Assembly (NCBI GenBank): GCA_945643635.1
Contig: CALZFC010000013.1
Span: forward strand, 1,132,501 to 1,196,500
Source of the DNA: Allodiplogaster sudhausi
Taxonomy: Eukaryota; Nematoda; Chromadorea; Rhabditida; Diplogasteridae
Direction: 5' to 3'
Length of the DNA: 64,000 bases
The position numbers and the translations under genes are program-made. The notes beneath the pieces are model-generated. The model was not told where the DNA came from, searched no databases, and was given only the letters and a program-made list of their open reading frames with translations. The first letter of the stretch is position 1. The number at the start of each line of letters is the position of its first letter. Below are positions 43,275 through 54,573 of this stretch, piece after piece.

Positions 43275-44165
43275 ATGACCAGCGGAAAGTTGTCAGCAGC
43301 ACTTATTTTGCTTGTCTGCATTGCCACCGTCGCGATCGCGCAGGAGGACTTCAAATGCGGCGTTGATAAGGCTAGCGAAAAGATTTCTCAACTTAGATAT
43401 TTTAAAGTTTTTAATGTTATTATAACTTTTTTTTAAACATTATTTTTCTCTTATTTTTATTGTACAATTCTTTTTAATATGTTTTGTTTGAGAAATTTCA
43501 AAATAGATTTCAAAATAATAAAAAAATCCACTTTCAGATCCAGACTGGTCTCGCAAAAATTGTCGTCGACCTCAACTGCAAGGATCAACTCGGTCAGTAT
43601 TTCTTTCTTCTTCTTCGTCTGTTTTTTATTCTTCACACTGAAGAAAAAAAAACATGAATGTACGTCCAAATTGAAAATCAAATAAAAGACGAGTCAAGAT
43701 TTCAACGACTTTCAATTTCCAATTCTTATGAATACATCCATTTCTCAGCCACTGAAACCGCCGCCAGGCATTACTGTAGAATGACTAGTGAGAAATATAT
43801 ATAGCCTGCATATTAAACATTTTATACAAAATAGTATGTAATTTTGTGATTACGCCTTTAATTGATCGGAAAATGCAAAAACTAACAAATGTATGTATGT
43901 ATCCGTACTAATTAGTCAATCAATCAATCTATGATCAATCTACTAGTTAAAAAAAAACGATAATTACTAATCAATTAATTAATCAATTAATAAATTAATT
44001 AAATAATGAATTAATTAATTAATCCATCTATAGTCGCCATCAACGCGTGCTGCACGACGGGCGAGCAGTGCTACGCCAAGCAGGGCGGACGCGGCGCATG
44101 CGACGAGCAATTCTGCGTCTGCGTCAAGGCGGCCGCCGGCGAGAATCCCTTCTGCAAGGCGAGAG

Positions 44166-44212
<47 letters not shown>

Positions 44213-44748
44213 CTGTATCTCTTTCGATCTTTCTCAGTATCTCTCTCTCTCTTTCTGCTCTGTCGCTGTTCTCTCTATCTCTCTGTCTCTCTCTTTCTCT
44301 CTCTCTCGATCTTTCTCTGTATCTCTCACTCTCTCTTTCTGCTAACTCGCTGTTCTCTCTGTCTCTGCTTCTATCTCTCTTTCTCTGTACTTCTTTCTTC
44401 CTAGACTTTCTCTCTCTCTCTCTCTCCCTCTCTCTCTCTCTCTCTTTGTCCATACCTCATGATTTCTCTCTGGTTGTTAATTCTTTTTCTTTTTCTATCA
44501 CCTCAATCTGTCTGTGCATCATCTCTCATTGTCAGACGATCTCTTTTGTATCTCCATCTTTTTTCTCTCTCTCTCTTTATCGCTCTCTCTCCCTCTTTCT
44601 TTCTCGCGCTCTCTCTCTCTTTCTTATTCTCTCTCTCTCTCTTTCTCTCTCTCTCTAATTTCCCACCCACTTTTAGTTCTACATGAACACGTTCTGCGAC
44701 CTGCGCAAGGCACTCGGCGAGCAAGCGTACAAGGACAAGCATGGATAA
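43275..44748 (+). CDS. Secreted phospholipase-A2-like protein lacking the catalytic His-Asp (115 aa)
   Basis: Exons: 43275-43370, 43538-43592, 44034-44158, 44677-44748 (348 nt, in phase). A signal peptide (LSAALILLVCIATVAIA) precedes EDFKCGVDK and the helix IQTGLAKIVVDLNC. The PLA2 core motif CCxxHDxCY appears as CCTTGEQCY, so the catalytic His and the calcium-binding Asp are Gly and Glu. Then come CDEQFCVCVKAA and FCDLRKALGEQAY, with the usual Cys spacing. It is paralogous to the minus-strand gene at 52210-53589, with identical exon structure. It is probably a secreted non-enzymatic family member. Introns 1 and 3 must use GC donors (AAG/GCTAGC and AAG/GCGAGA) to match the paralogue. Otherwise the frame ends early. 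Confidence 0.75.
44168..44655. repeat. CT-rich tract in intron 3 of the PLA2-like gene
   Basis: CT runs with interspersed CTCTGTATCTCTTTCGATCT-like units fill the intron up to the CACTTTTAG acceptor. Confidence 0.9.
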
Positions 44749-44755
44749 GGGATAC

Positions 44756-44970
44756 TTAAGGATTTTTAATCGTTTAGGGATTTAAGGATTCAAGGATTTA
44801 AGGATTTGGGATTTAAAAATATTATACTTAGGGATTCAGGGATTTTAAGGATTTAAGGACTGAATTATATAAGGATTTAGGGAGATATGGATTTTAAGGA
44901 TTTATAGATTAATGGATTTAAGGATAATAGGAGTTAAGGATTTTGGGATTTAAGGATTTTAGTATTTTAA
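44756..44970. repeat. GGATTTAA minisatellite
   Basis: About 20 irregular copies of AGGATTTA/GGGATTTAA lie in tandem directly behind the stop codon of the PLA2-like gene, probably in its 3' untranslated region. The motif differs from the nematode telomere repeat TTAGGC. Confidence 0.85.
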
Positions 44971-45373
44971 GAGACCCTTAACGGTCATCTCGAGAATTTA
45001 GAATTAAGAATACATTAAGAAAGTGACTATGGTGATGAAGATGTGTGTATTTATAGTTATGGGTGTATTCTTACAATTAGCTGAAGTACATTGAATGGGA
45101 GAAACAGCTGACAATGAGACGCTACACAATTTTTAGTATTCTGATCACGATTGCTTTAATTAACACATTTTTGATGGGATAAGAATATTTAAACAAAAAA
45201 TTCAATGAAATTTTTGTTTTTATGAATAAATATAATTTATCTTTTTTTTCAATGATGCCGTAATTGCTTTAACTTTATGATAAAGTCAGCAACTGCTTAC
45301 AGTCTAAATATTTGTTGGAGACTAGGAGTTGTGCATAAGAATGCATAAACACATGTTTGTATATATGTACGTA
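44971..45373. other. Intergenic, nothing recognised
   Basis: This is AT-rich sequence without convincing exons or repeats. Confidence 0.5.
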
Positions 45374-45847
45374 CAGTACCGCCCAACATTTCTGGTACAT
45401 ATATTAATTATATTAATATAAATAATTTCAATTGATTTTTCAGTGCTCATGGCGCTTTTCAACGTAGTTTTCTGTACAAACTAGACTAATTCGATGTAGT
45501 TAAATACGTTGGTAACATTAGTTTCTCAATTAAAGTAGACGCTGACGAGAAAATTCATATTTTAGTCCGAAATTATTTGAAATATGCAGCGCAATTGCGC
45601 TGCATTTGGTGCGCAATTGCGCTGCATCTTTCAAAAGGGTTTCGGACTAAAACATGAATTTTCTCGTCAGTGTCGATTTTGTTTGAGAAACTAATGTTTC
45701 CAACGTATTTATCTGCATCGAATTAGTCTAGTTTGAACAGAAAACTACGTAGAAATGCGCCATGAGCGCTGAAAAATCAATTGAAATTATTTATATTAAT
45801 ATAATTAATATAATTAATATATGTACCAGAAATGTTGGGCGGTACTG
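45374..45847. mobile_element. Tc1/mariner-type MITE, 474 bp, almost fully palindromic
   Basis: It starts CAGTACCGCCCAACATTTCT and ends with the exact inverse, AGAAATGTTGGGCGGTACTG. TA flanks both ends, the standard Tc1/mariner target. The arms (about 210 bp) pair nearly throughout, meeting at an internal repeat GCGCAATTGCGCTGCAT (about 45592 and 45612). There is no coding capacity. Confidence 0.9.
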
Positions 45848-46387
45848 TATGTAACCACATACATACATACATATGTACATTTGAACATACATAGATGTCG
45901 AAACACTTGTTTCTCGTCTGTTCCATATCACGGTCTTCTTGTCAAAACCATACGTATGAATGCATGGTGGCATTCAGAAATCACTTCTGCCGTGTTCTAC
46001 TTCCGAAGGTAACTCATTTATGAATACAATTCGAAGAAAAAATGTCATCGAAAACAAGGCTGGCGAAAAAGAAACAAATACCGGTATGTACAAACAGAGT
46101 GCGTTCCGGGTGCGGGGGCTAAAATGAACATGTTTATTTTTATATATTATTATTAAGCTTGATATTAATCTGTTTGACATTATACAAATTCTGCAGTGGC
46201 TCTATAAATGTATAAATGTCTTATGCCTATGCCTATTTCTTACAATTAATACTAATAATAATAAGGTTTTTTTTAATTGAATTTTAGAAATGTGATTAGT
46301 ATGTATGTACATATGTACATATGGCAATTACTATTACTCATGTCACTGATGTCATTAATTACTTACACTCTCACATATGTTTGAGAC
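45848..46387. other. Intergenic, nothing recognised
   Basis: It holds short CATACATA and ATGTACAT runs and no gene on either strand. Confidence 0.5.
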
Positions 46388-46782
46388 CTATTGGCGATGT
46401 CGAAAGCCAGCTTCGGCTTCGTCCTCGACCTCGTCATGGAGCGCTTCGACCTTTGGGGGTCTATTCTCTGGGGGTCTATTCTCCAGTTGTCTTATATACC
46501 CCTTGGCTTGGTCAGCTGGAGCCCGTCTGAGCACCGCCTGCCTTCTCCGTTGCAATTGACGGAAGAAGCGTTGCTGCCAGCGAATCCAGCGCTCGTACGA
46601 GGCCTCTTCGGAAGAGGCAAGTGAGGAAGATCGCTCGAGCTGACAGAGAGAGATGGAGAGCAGGAGAGTGAGAGAGAGAGATGGAGAGCAAGCAAGGGAG
46701 AGTGTGAGAGAAAGATGGAGAGGGAGAGCGAGCGAGATGGAGAGGGAGAGAGAGAGGAAGAGAGAGAGATGGGGATGGAGAG

Positions 46783-46821
<39 letters not shown>

Positions 46822-49800
46822 GAGAGGGTGAGAGAGATGGAAAGGAGAGATTAAAAGAGAGAGTAAGGGGACGATGAAATTTATGGCTTCTTTTCACTTG
46901 GAATGGGAATGCTCCGAATTCTTCCGCGATCTTTTCTTTCGCGTCTCTCTAAATTATAGATGCTCTATCGCCCTTGTGCCAGGCAAAAAGGCGCGAATTC
47001 AAACGTGAGTTTTTAGTGGCTCCTTCAATAAGCGAACCTCCTGAGGCGCATGCCTGCGTGGTAGCGGCAAAAGCATTTCCTCATGATTCGCTTGCGCTGA
47101 CGATGAGAGAACTCGCTTCTTCTTCGACTTCTTTCTCCTGCTCGTTGAGGTCCTGTAGGTAAGAGAGAGAGAGAGAACGAGAGAGAGAGAGAGAGAGGGA
47201 GAGAGAGAGAGGGAAAGATAGCTCTGGAGAGAAAATGAAAGAGAAGTCGGAATGATGAGAGAACACAGATGCGGGAAAGGTAAAAGGACATTGAAACTGA
47301 GGAGAAAATAGGGTGGAATGTGATTGTAAGATAGAGAAAGAAAAGGAACTTTTTTTTAATATTTTTAAATTTTTAAATTTTAAACTTATATAATTTTTTT
47401 AAACATTTTTATTTATTTAATTAAAAAATATATTTTCTAAAGAAGCATCATAAAGCAAAAACTCATACCAAGTAGACTCTGTAGTCGCTTCGCTAGGCAA
47501 CTCTGTTGTAGGCGCTTGAATGTGCTTCGTTGTCGTTCTTTGTGTTGTTGTTGTGACGTGATCAGCATGTCTCATCAGGTCTGCATCCTCGATCTCAATC
47601 TCCGCTGAGATGGACGCGGAGTCCTCATCCTCGGTTACGGTAGCCGTCGTTTTCCGTACGAGACCATCCTTCTTCTCTTCTTCTTCTTGGTTGAGCTCTT
47701 CACCAGACTCCTCTTGATGCTTCTTCACTCTTGTCTCTTCCAAAGACTTGCGACGACTGCTGGACTTGTTCGTGACTCCTTCAGCAGAAGCGGGAAGAGA
47801 ATGTGCCTTCGTCTTCCTCTTGTTGTTCTTATTTTTAGTGCGTCTCGCCGGCTTCTTAGTATTCGTCTCCTTCGTCGTCGTCTCAATCTCGACCTCGACT
47901 TCGATCGCTTCCGAACTGGGCGGCGGCGAGCGTAATTCGTACGGAATTTCAACGTAGTAATAGTCGTCGCGAGGCGCACCGAAATTCTCCTCTTCATCAA
48001 TGCTCTCGTGGCTCTTCTTTGAATGTTTGGCGGAAGCCACGGCGACCGTGGTTTTGGACTGTAAAAGGGCCGTGTTTTATCACATGTTTTGATATTATAT
48101 GAGGACAATCACCAAAAAAAACATTTTTTTTAAAATGCAAGTTCAAATTGCCGCGCAATCGTCTTGACACTCACATTCTCGTGTACGTCGCACAAACGGA
48201 GCTGCGTGAAAATAACACGCGCCATTTATGAGAGAGTTCGAAGGGCCGCATCAATCAGTGAATTACCACATCATTTTTCATGGTGATGATTGCCCTCCAT
48301 TACGAGAAAAATTATTTTTCGTATAATTTTTCGGTGTTCGCCTTCATTCAATAAAAACAAGCACTTTCCATATCCATATGTACGTGTAATTCATCAAGTA
48401 ACTGAAATTGTTTTTTTTTTGCAGTTCCTTGATGAGGTTATATTTTCTTTCTTGAAGATGATAATGCCGTACACTGTGTGCCTTCTGGTGATGGCGACGG
48501 TGATGATGAGCAGACGTTGAAGAAGAAGAAAGAGAAGACGTCACACGCCTCTCCTCCTCGTCCTCTGCTGAATCGCGTGGAGTCGTCGTTGAGGGAGCTG
48601 ATGTTGTTGTCGTCGATGTGGCATCCTGAACAGTTTCAATTTACATATCGTTGTATCATGCTGATTGTGAGATGGGCACAGGGATGTTATTGGCCGAACG
48701 ATAACTTTGTTGCGGGACATGAGTGAGGGAGTGAAAGAGAGAGAGAGAGAGAGCAAGAGAGAGGAAGAGAGAGAGAGAGAGGGAGAGAGATGGAACGAGA
48801 GATAAACAATGAGAGGCTAGCAATGATGAGGTTACCAATTTGTGTGGGGGGAATACGTAAATGCGCTTATAAAAGTGTTCTTATTTTAAAAAAAAAGTAC
48901 TCGTCAAAAGAATTAATAAAATAGTCGCTGACAATATCGTCATCTTTACGTTCTTTCTTCTCCTTCCTCGTCTTTCTCTTCTTTCCATTCTTCTTCGTTT
49001 TCGTGCTCTTCTTCTTGGTCTTCCTTGGCTTCTTCGTCGTAGTAGTCGTGGTGGTGACGTCATCGTCGTCATCTTCTTCCGACGATGACTCCGCTCCTTT
49101 GATCTCGCCGCCATCGCGCTCTTTGATCTCGCCGCCATCGTGCCCTTTGATCTTGCCGCCAAACAACTCCGCCTCTCGCCTCTCTTCCACCGCCCTGTTC
49201 GCCTCTCGCCGTCTTGCCGCCTCCTCTCTCTCCTCCTCTCGCTCTCGCCTCAGCTTCTCCACCGCCACGAGCTGCTTCTTCAACTCGCGCGCCGTCGCGT
49301 CGTCGAGGTCCACGTGCGCCTGGTAAAAAGATTTCAAAAGTCAGAGATCAAAGATCAAAGATCAAAGCTCAAAGAACAAATTAAATTAAATTAATTAAAA
49401 AAAATAGAGAATGTTAGTTTATTAAAGAATTTGTCGTATTAAAAAAAAAAATCTTTTATCCTAATAAAATTAATATTTCGGTTTGAAAAGATGAAATGAC
49501 ATCGTATTGGGCCTGGTGGTTTTCTGTTGACTGTTCAATGTTTATTAAAGTGGTTCACTTGCTCGTCGATGCATGGTCGAATGCTGTTAGTGACTTAGTA
49601 AATCAATGTATATTAATCAATAATATGATTACTTGATAAATTCGTCGACAATTCAATCGATAATCGCTGAATCAGTCAATAAATCTCCTCGAATGGGTTA
49701 TAGATAACCTGTCCGATGCGTCGCTCGTGCGCCTCGCGCTCTTGCTTCGTCTCGATGAGGACGCCGACGCCGCCGACAGCGGACACCGGAACGGCGACGC

Positions 49801-51952
49801 CGTCCGGTCGCTCGTCTCGGTGGAACGACACGACCGGCCCGTCGATCTCGACCGCCGCCGAGTCCTCCTATGAAGTGAGATGGGTGTCTAGTCTATGTTA
49901 CAGAGTCTATGTCGGCTTTAGCGGGCACCGGGGCCAAACCGGGCAAGTGAAATATCTCGCTCTTCAGGCGATTTCAGGAAAAGAACAACATATCAAAATG
50001 AGATCATGGAACACTATTCTTTACTAATTTTGTTGACAAAAAAATCCTGCGACACATTTTGTTGTTTTTTCTTGGCATATGTATGAATAGTGGCAATAAA
50101 TTTGCAATAGCACGTCATGAAAGTGTTTGGACGCAAAACGTATTTGCATACATACTTGAAAGTCAAAGTCGATGTCCGTCTTTGTCGGCCTCGTCGTGGT
50201 CTCGGACGGTCGTCTCCGGTGATTCCTTCGCTTCCTCGGCCTCGGCGTGGTCGTCGTCGTTGTCTTCTTCTCATCCTCGGTCGCCTCGTCACTCTCCTCC
50301 TCCTCTTCCTCCTCGGGCGGTGGTGCGGCGTCGAACTCAACACGATCGCCCGGCTTGAACCCAAGAAAACGCTGCTTGTTTCGGCTGCTCGAGACAGCCG
50401 CCGGGTGCTCCTGAAAATTGATAACGTTCCAGTTACATTCTATGTTGTTCTCATTTGAGATAAATATTCATAGCCAGCGACCAACGCGATAACGATTGCG
50501 AAACGAGAGGGTGAAATATATATGTTCGTATGTGACAAGAAAACCGCCGTTTACTAATAGCAGTAATTTTATAGCATTTTTTTGAATTAACGTTTACTCA
50601 AATTTTCTTGAACTGAAAATTAGAGTGAATTAGAATATTTGGTCAAATAAGCCAATTAAAAACTTAAAGTCAAATACGAACCCAGTGGTCGGGTATCTTT
50701 GTCGGAATCTCTGCAGGCGTCCAGTCGGTGAAAGCGTCAGGGTCTAAGCCGGTTGCAGTAGAAGTGGGCGGGGCTGCTACGGTAGGTGGCCTGGCAGTAG
50801 AAGTGGGCGGAGCTTTTGAATTGGGCGGTGCCGCTGTTGATGTGGGAGGGGCCGTTGATGGTGGTGTTGGCTGAGTAGGGAACGCAGTGCCAAACAACGT
50901 GTCGGCGACGCCCGGAAGCCGGAAGGGATCAAAGAATACTTGGGGTGCCTGAAATCGATACCATATGTTTTTTTTAAATAATTACATTATTTTGAATTTA
51001 TACTTTTTATATTTACTACATATTTTCAAACTTGTAAAATGTTCTCATAATATCATACATATTACATAGGTACATACATATATTAAAACTGAAACCTCGT
51101 GGCAAAAAAAATGATGTTTTAAAATATGTAAAATAAAAAGTAATCATGAAACCTCCGGCGGTGGAGGCGACTGAAAAGGTACGGGATCGGGCAGGATCGG
51201 CGATGGGGCGCCGGTCTCAGCGAGAACCGGCGCTTTTCTACTTTCGACACCGCCTCCCGCCTTCCTGACCGGTGGCGCGGGCGGCCAGGCTGAAGACGAA
51301 GGCGGCGGGCCCGTGCTCGAGGTCGACCGCGGCGGTTTCGGCGTCGCTGCTGCTTGCTTTCGTTGCTGTTGCACGAAGCTAAATAAGGAAAAAATTTACA
51401 TCTAAAAAATTTTTTTTAATAAAAAAAAAATGGATCACGCTAGTTTTGAGTGACTAGGCTATCTACTTTAGGAGTGCTGAAAAGTAAGGTTTTTGCTGTA
51501 CATCGGCCTGAATGGGACTCAATTAAAAAAAATGAAACAATGAACAATAAAAAATAAAAAAAATTTACGCGTCGTGCAGATCGTGTCCAAACCGTCTGTC
51601 GTCCATCATGGCCGCGTTTCGCGCCGTGAAGTCAGCCGTACCGAAGAGCGTGGGCCCCGCCGGGTCCCACGCGACCTCGCGCGGCCACAGATCCGCCACG
51701 GGGTTCAGGCGGCTCGGCTGGCTGTTATTACAAACATAGTAACAAATTATATGCATATATTTCTTTTTAAAAAATTGTATTACAAAAAATTGTTGCACAT
51801 TACGCGTTAGTATTATAGCTCACAATCAAAGCTGATAATTCCTTGTTTTTTTCCGATTAGGTAATACTTTAGAACTGACACGAGTGACGCTGTCACGGGC
51901 TCCGCCGTTGTTGGTGCCACTGGAACGGGGTCGTCACGGGGCGGAGGCGCAT
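46388..51952 (-). CDS. Unrecognised 11-exon gene, Pro/Thr/Lys/Glu-rich protein (about 870 aa)
   Basis: Minus-strand exons: 51952-51897, 51721-51569, 51378-51153, 50948-50682, 50410-50156, 49867-49709, 49319-48933, 48625-48473, 48058-47469, 47152-47038, 46639-46388. Their sum is 2613 nt with matching phase at every junction and one terminal stop. I do not recognise the family. In order it has PTLFGTADFTARN, a Pro-rich part, APPTSTA-type Pro/Thr/Ala repeats, an acidic EEEEEEESDEATEDEKK, a Glu/Arg coiled-coil-like stretch (VEKLRREREEEREEAARRRE) and Lys-rich TKKPRKTKKKSTKTKK. A mixed Thr-rich and basic segment follows, then a tail with YERWIRWQQRFFRQLQRRRQ. There is no signal peptide or membrane segment. 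The first exon and the 48933 and 48473 donors are the least certain. ATG 48225 with exon 48225-48175 joins exon 48058 in phase, so a second promoter giving a shorter protein is possible. Confidence 0.55.
46640..47037. repeat. GA-rich last intron of the unrecognised gene
   Basis: The GA runs at 46650-46865 read as CT in the transcript. Positions 46975-47035 contain a block of about 50 bp (GGCAAAAAGGCGCGAATTC and following) that also ends intron 7 of family copies C (16073-16120) and D (27720-27770). Confidence 0.75.
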
Positions 51953-52209
51953 CCTTTGCTCTCAAAGTTGTCTTCTATTAATTTCGTGATTTTTATTTTC
52001 AACATTTCCTAAATCTACGTACCTTAAACTGTCATAGAAAGATACAGGTAAGATAAAAATTATTATTATTATTCTCGCAGAATATAGTTATGTATTGGTA
52101 TCTTTAACAAATGTTAATATTACATTTTTCTGTATGTTTGAAGGGGGGGGGGGGGTTCTAATAAACTGGAAAGAGGTACTAATAAAGAAGGTTCTAATCA
52201 AGACAGTAA

Positions 52210-53023
52210 TTAAGGAAATAGAAACCTCTTCGAGGCAGCAGCGGCAGCCGCTGTCCGTCTTGAAGCGGCGAGCCGTCCAGCGTTCTCGTACGCCAGCTGT
52301 CCGAACGTCTTCGTGACGTCACAGAAGGCGGTCGTCGAGAACTGCACGTAGGCAACGATTTTTTTAATTGGCGGGAAATTCAAATATGTGTTTCTTTTTC
52401 TTTTTTTTTCTTCCTATCTCAATTTTATCTCGGTCGATGAGCGACAGGGTTGCTTTGATGAGAACTGTTGTCTTTTTTATTAACACGATTTGATGTTGCC
52501 TGATGGAGCAAGAACACGAATGCGGTAATGGCAGGATTGTTCAAAGTGCTCTGGAGAGAAATTCAAACAGTTAAAATTGGCGGGAAATTTAAACTTTGAT
52601 TTTTTGAACCATGCAAAGTGGATCGCCTCCGGCCGCTTCTCGGACGCACGCACAGAAGGCGCCATCGCACGTCGTCCGCCCCGACTGCGCGTCGTAGCAG
52701 GAGTCGTGTTTGATGCAGCATGAGTTGATGGCGGCTTTAATGAGAGAGAGCTTCTTTTCTCTCTTTCTCTGCATCTCTCTCTCCCTCGGTATCTCTCTCT
52801 CTTTCTCTCTCTCTCTCTCTTTCACTCTCTCTCTTATTTTCTGACCTTCTCTCTCTCTCTGTGCCTCTTTCCACCTCATAGTCTCTCTACCACTCCGTCG
52901 CTAATTTTTTTCTCTCATCGCATCTCTCATTCTGCCTGTCTGTCTCTCTGACTCTCACTCTCTTTCTCATATCTTATATCTTTTATCTTTTCCTTAGCAC
53001 ACTCTATCTCAAAATGTGTTCAT

Positions 53024-53060
<37 letters not shown>

Positions 53061-53589
53061 GATAAAGAAAATCTCTTTTATTCTTCTTTTTTTTTTGCTC
53101 TCCTTCATTATCCAGCAATCCTCATTCCCAATTCTCGCTAGCTCTTTTCCTTTCTCTGGGCTCTCTCGCTCTCTCGCCCCGTGACTTACCAACGTGATTC
53201 TTGCAGTTGATCTGCGCGATGGCCATAGCGAGTCCGCTCTGGATCTGTGTGTGTGCGAAACAGGTATGGAAAACTCTTTTTTTTTCTTTGCTCTTTACTT
53301 TGGACCATTGCGCCCGATCATATCAATGATCTTGCTTTTTTTTAAAAAATTTTTCATCAATTATTAGAAATTAAAAAAAAAATATATGGTATTACAAATA
53401 AATATTTGTATTCTAAAAAAACTGGGAAAAAAATAAAAATATTCTTTAAAAGCCAAAAGCTTCATAAAAAGGAATCCAAACCTGATCCGTTCCGCACTGG
53501 AAGGCTTCAGCGGCAGCAGCATCGTCAACTTGTAGGCTCAAGATCAAGGCGGCGAGCGCCAAGTATCGGCGCCATCCGCGGCAGCGCAT
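52210..53589 (-). CDS. Secreted phospholipase-A2-like protein with His-Asp motif (139 aa)
   Basis: Minus-strand exons: 53589-53482, 53244-53190, 52734-52610, 52341-52210 (420 nt, GT-AG, in phase). The N-terminus has a signal-type segment (YLALAALILSL) and then EAFQCGTDQ. The domain shows IQSGLAMAIAQINC, the PLA2 signature CCIKHDSCYDAQ with catalytic His and adjacent Asp, CDGAFCACVREAA, and FCDVTKTFGQLAY. The glycine-rich calcium loop of classical PLA2 is not visible, as is usual in the short nematode PLA2-like proteins, so activity is uncertain. The tail has an Ala-rich run then SKRFLFP. It lies head-to-tail, about 260 bp upstream of the 870-aa gene, on the same strand. It is paralogous to 43275-44748. 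Confidence 0.8.
52741..53060. repeat. CT then GA microsatellites in intron 2 of the PLA2-like gene
   Basis: CT-rich sequence at 52750-52960 reads as GA in this minus-strand transcript, and a pure GA run at 53025-53057 reads as CT. Confidence 0.9.
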
Positions 53590-53626
53590 CTCTCAATGGC
53601 TCTTATTTTAAATGAGCCAAAAATTC

Positions 53627-53688
53627 AAATTTGAATTCGCGCCGTTTTCCCTGACACAAGTCAGGGGAAATGGCGCGAATTCAAATTT
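53627..53688. repeat. 29-bp-arm inverted repeat upstream of the PLA2-like gene
   Basis: AAATTTGAATTCGCGCC followed by GTTTTCCCTGAC is mirrored by GTCAGGGGAAATGGCGCGAA and TTCAAATTT around a 4-base centre, with one or two mismatches. It lies 38 bp upstream of the ATG at 53589, in the presumed leader or promoter. Confidence 0.8.
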
Positions 53689-53988
53689 TAATTTTTATTA
53701 CTACTAGACAAAGTGTTAGAAAAGAAGGCGCGAATTCGAAATTCCGTTCGCTTTTTTGCTATCTTCCTTACTTATTTAAGCACTGTTTAACCGTTCAATT
53801 CTTTAAAAAGAATTAAGCCAAGTGTGAATAAAGAAAATAATAATTAAAAAAATAATCAATCTCAAAGTTAGCAAAAGTCGTCAGGCGAAAGTGAAAAGCG
53901 GAAAGCGAATGGCTCTGATCGGCCCCGCTCCCGTCCCACTTCCAGGACAGGTAAAAGCCGGCGGAGAGTTCAGATGGAGAGAAAGGGA

Positions 53989-54019
<31 letters not shown>

Positions 54020-54043
54020 AGGGAGGGGGAGAGAGAGAGAGGA

Positions 54044-54102
<59 letters not shown>

Positions 54103-54537
54103 CTAAGTGATAATGTATGATAGTGAAATAGAGGTTGAGAGAGAGAGAGCAAAAGGGAGAGAGAGAGCGAGAGAGACTAAGTGATAATGTATGATAGTGA
54201 AAGAGTGGTTGAGAGAGAGATAGAGAGAGATTGAGATGGATGTTAGCAAGAAAAAGAAGGTAAATGTGCGGACTGAATATGTAGGCGAGCGCGCAATAGG
54301 TTTCCTGATTAGTAGAAAAGGAAAGCCGCTGGAGAATTGCTCATTCGCTCGGGAATGAAAGTGAAAATTTTGAGAGCGAGAGATGGAGAAAGAAATAGGG
54401 AGAACGAGAGAAATGGAGAGGGAGAGAGAGAGGGATAGAGAAAAGAGAGAGAGTGAGAAAAAGAGGGGGAGAAAGAGAGAGAGGGGGAGAGAGGGAGAGA
54501 GGGAGGGAGAGAGAGAGGGAGAGAGAGAGCGAAAGAG

Positions 54538-54573
<36 letters not shown>

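Noticed and set aside
44756..44970. Interstitial telomere sequence
   Set aside because: The unit is GGATTTAA-like and irregular, not TTAGGC.
50014..50364. Arg/Pro-rich minus-strand frame
   Set aside because: It is the wrong frame of exon 50410-50156; the in-phase frame gives the acidic EEEEEEESDEATED segment.
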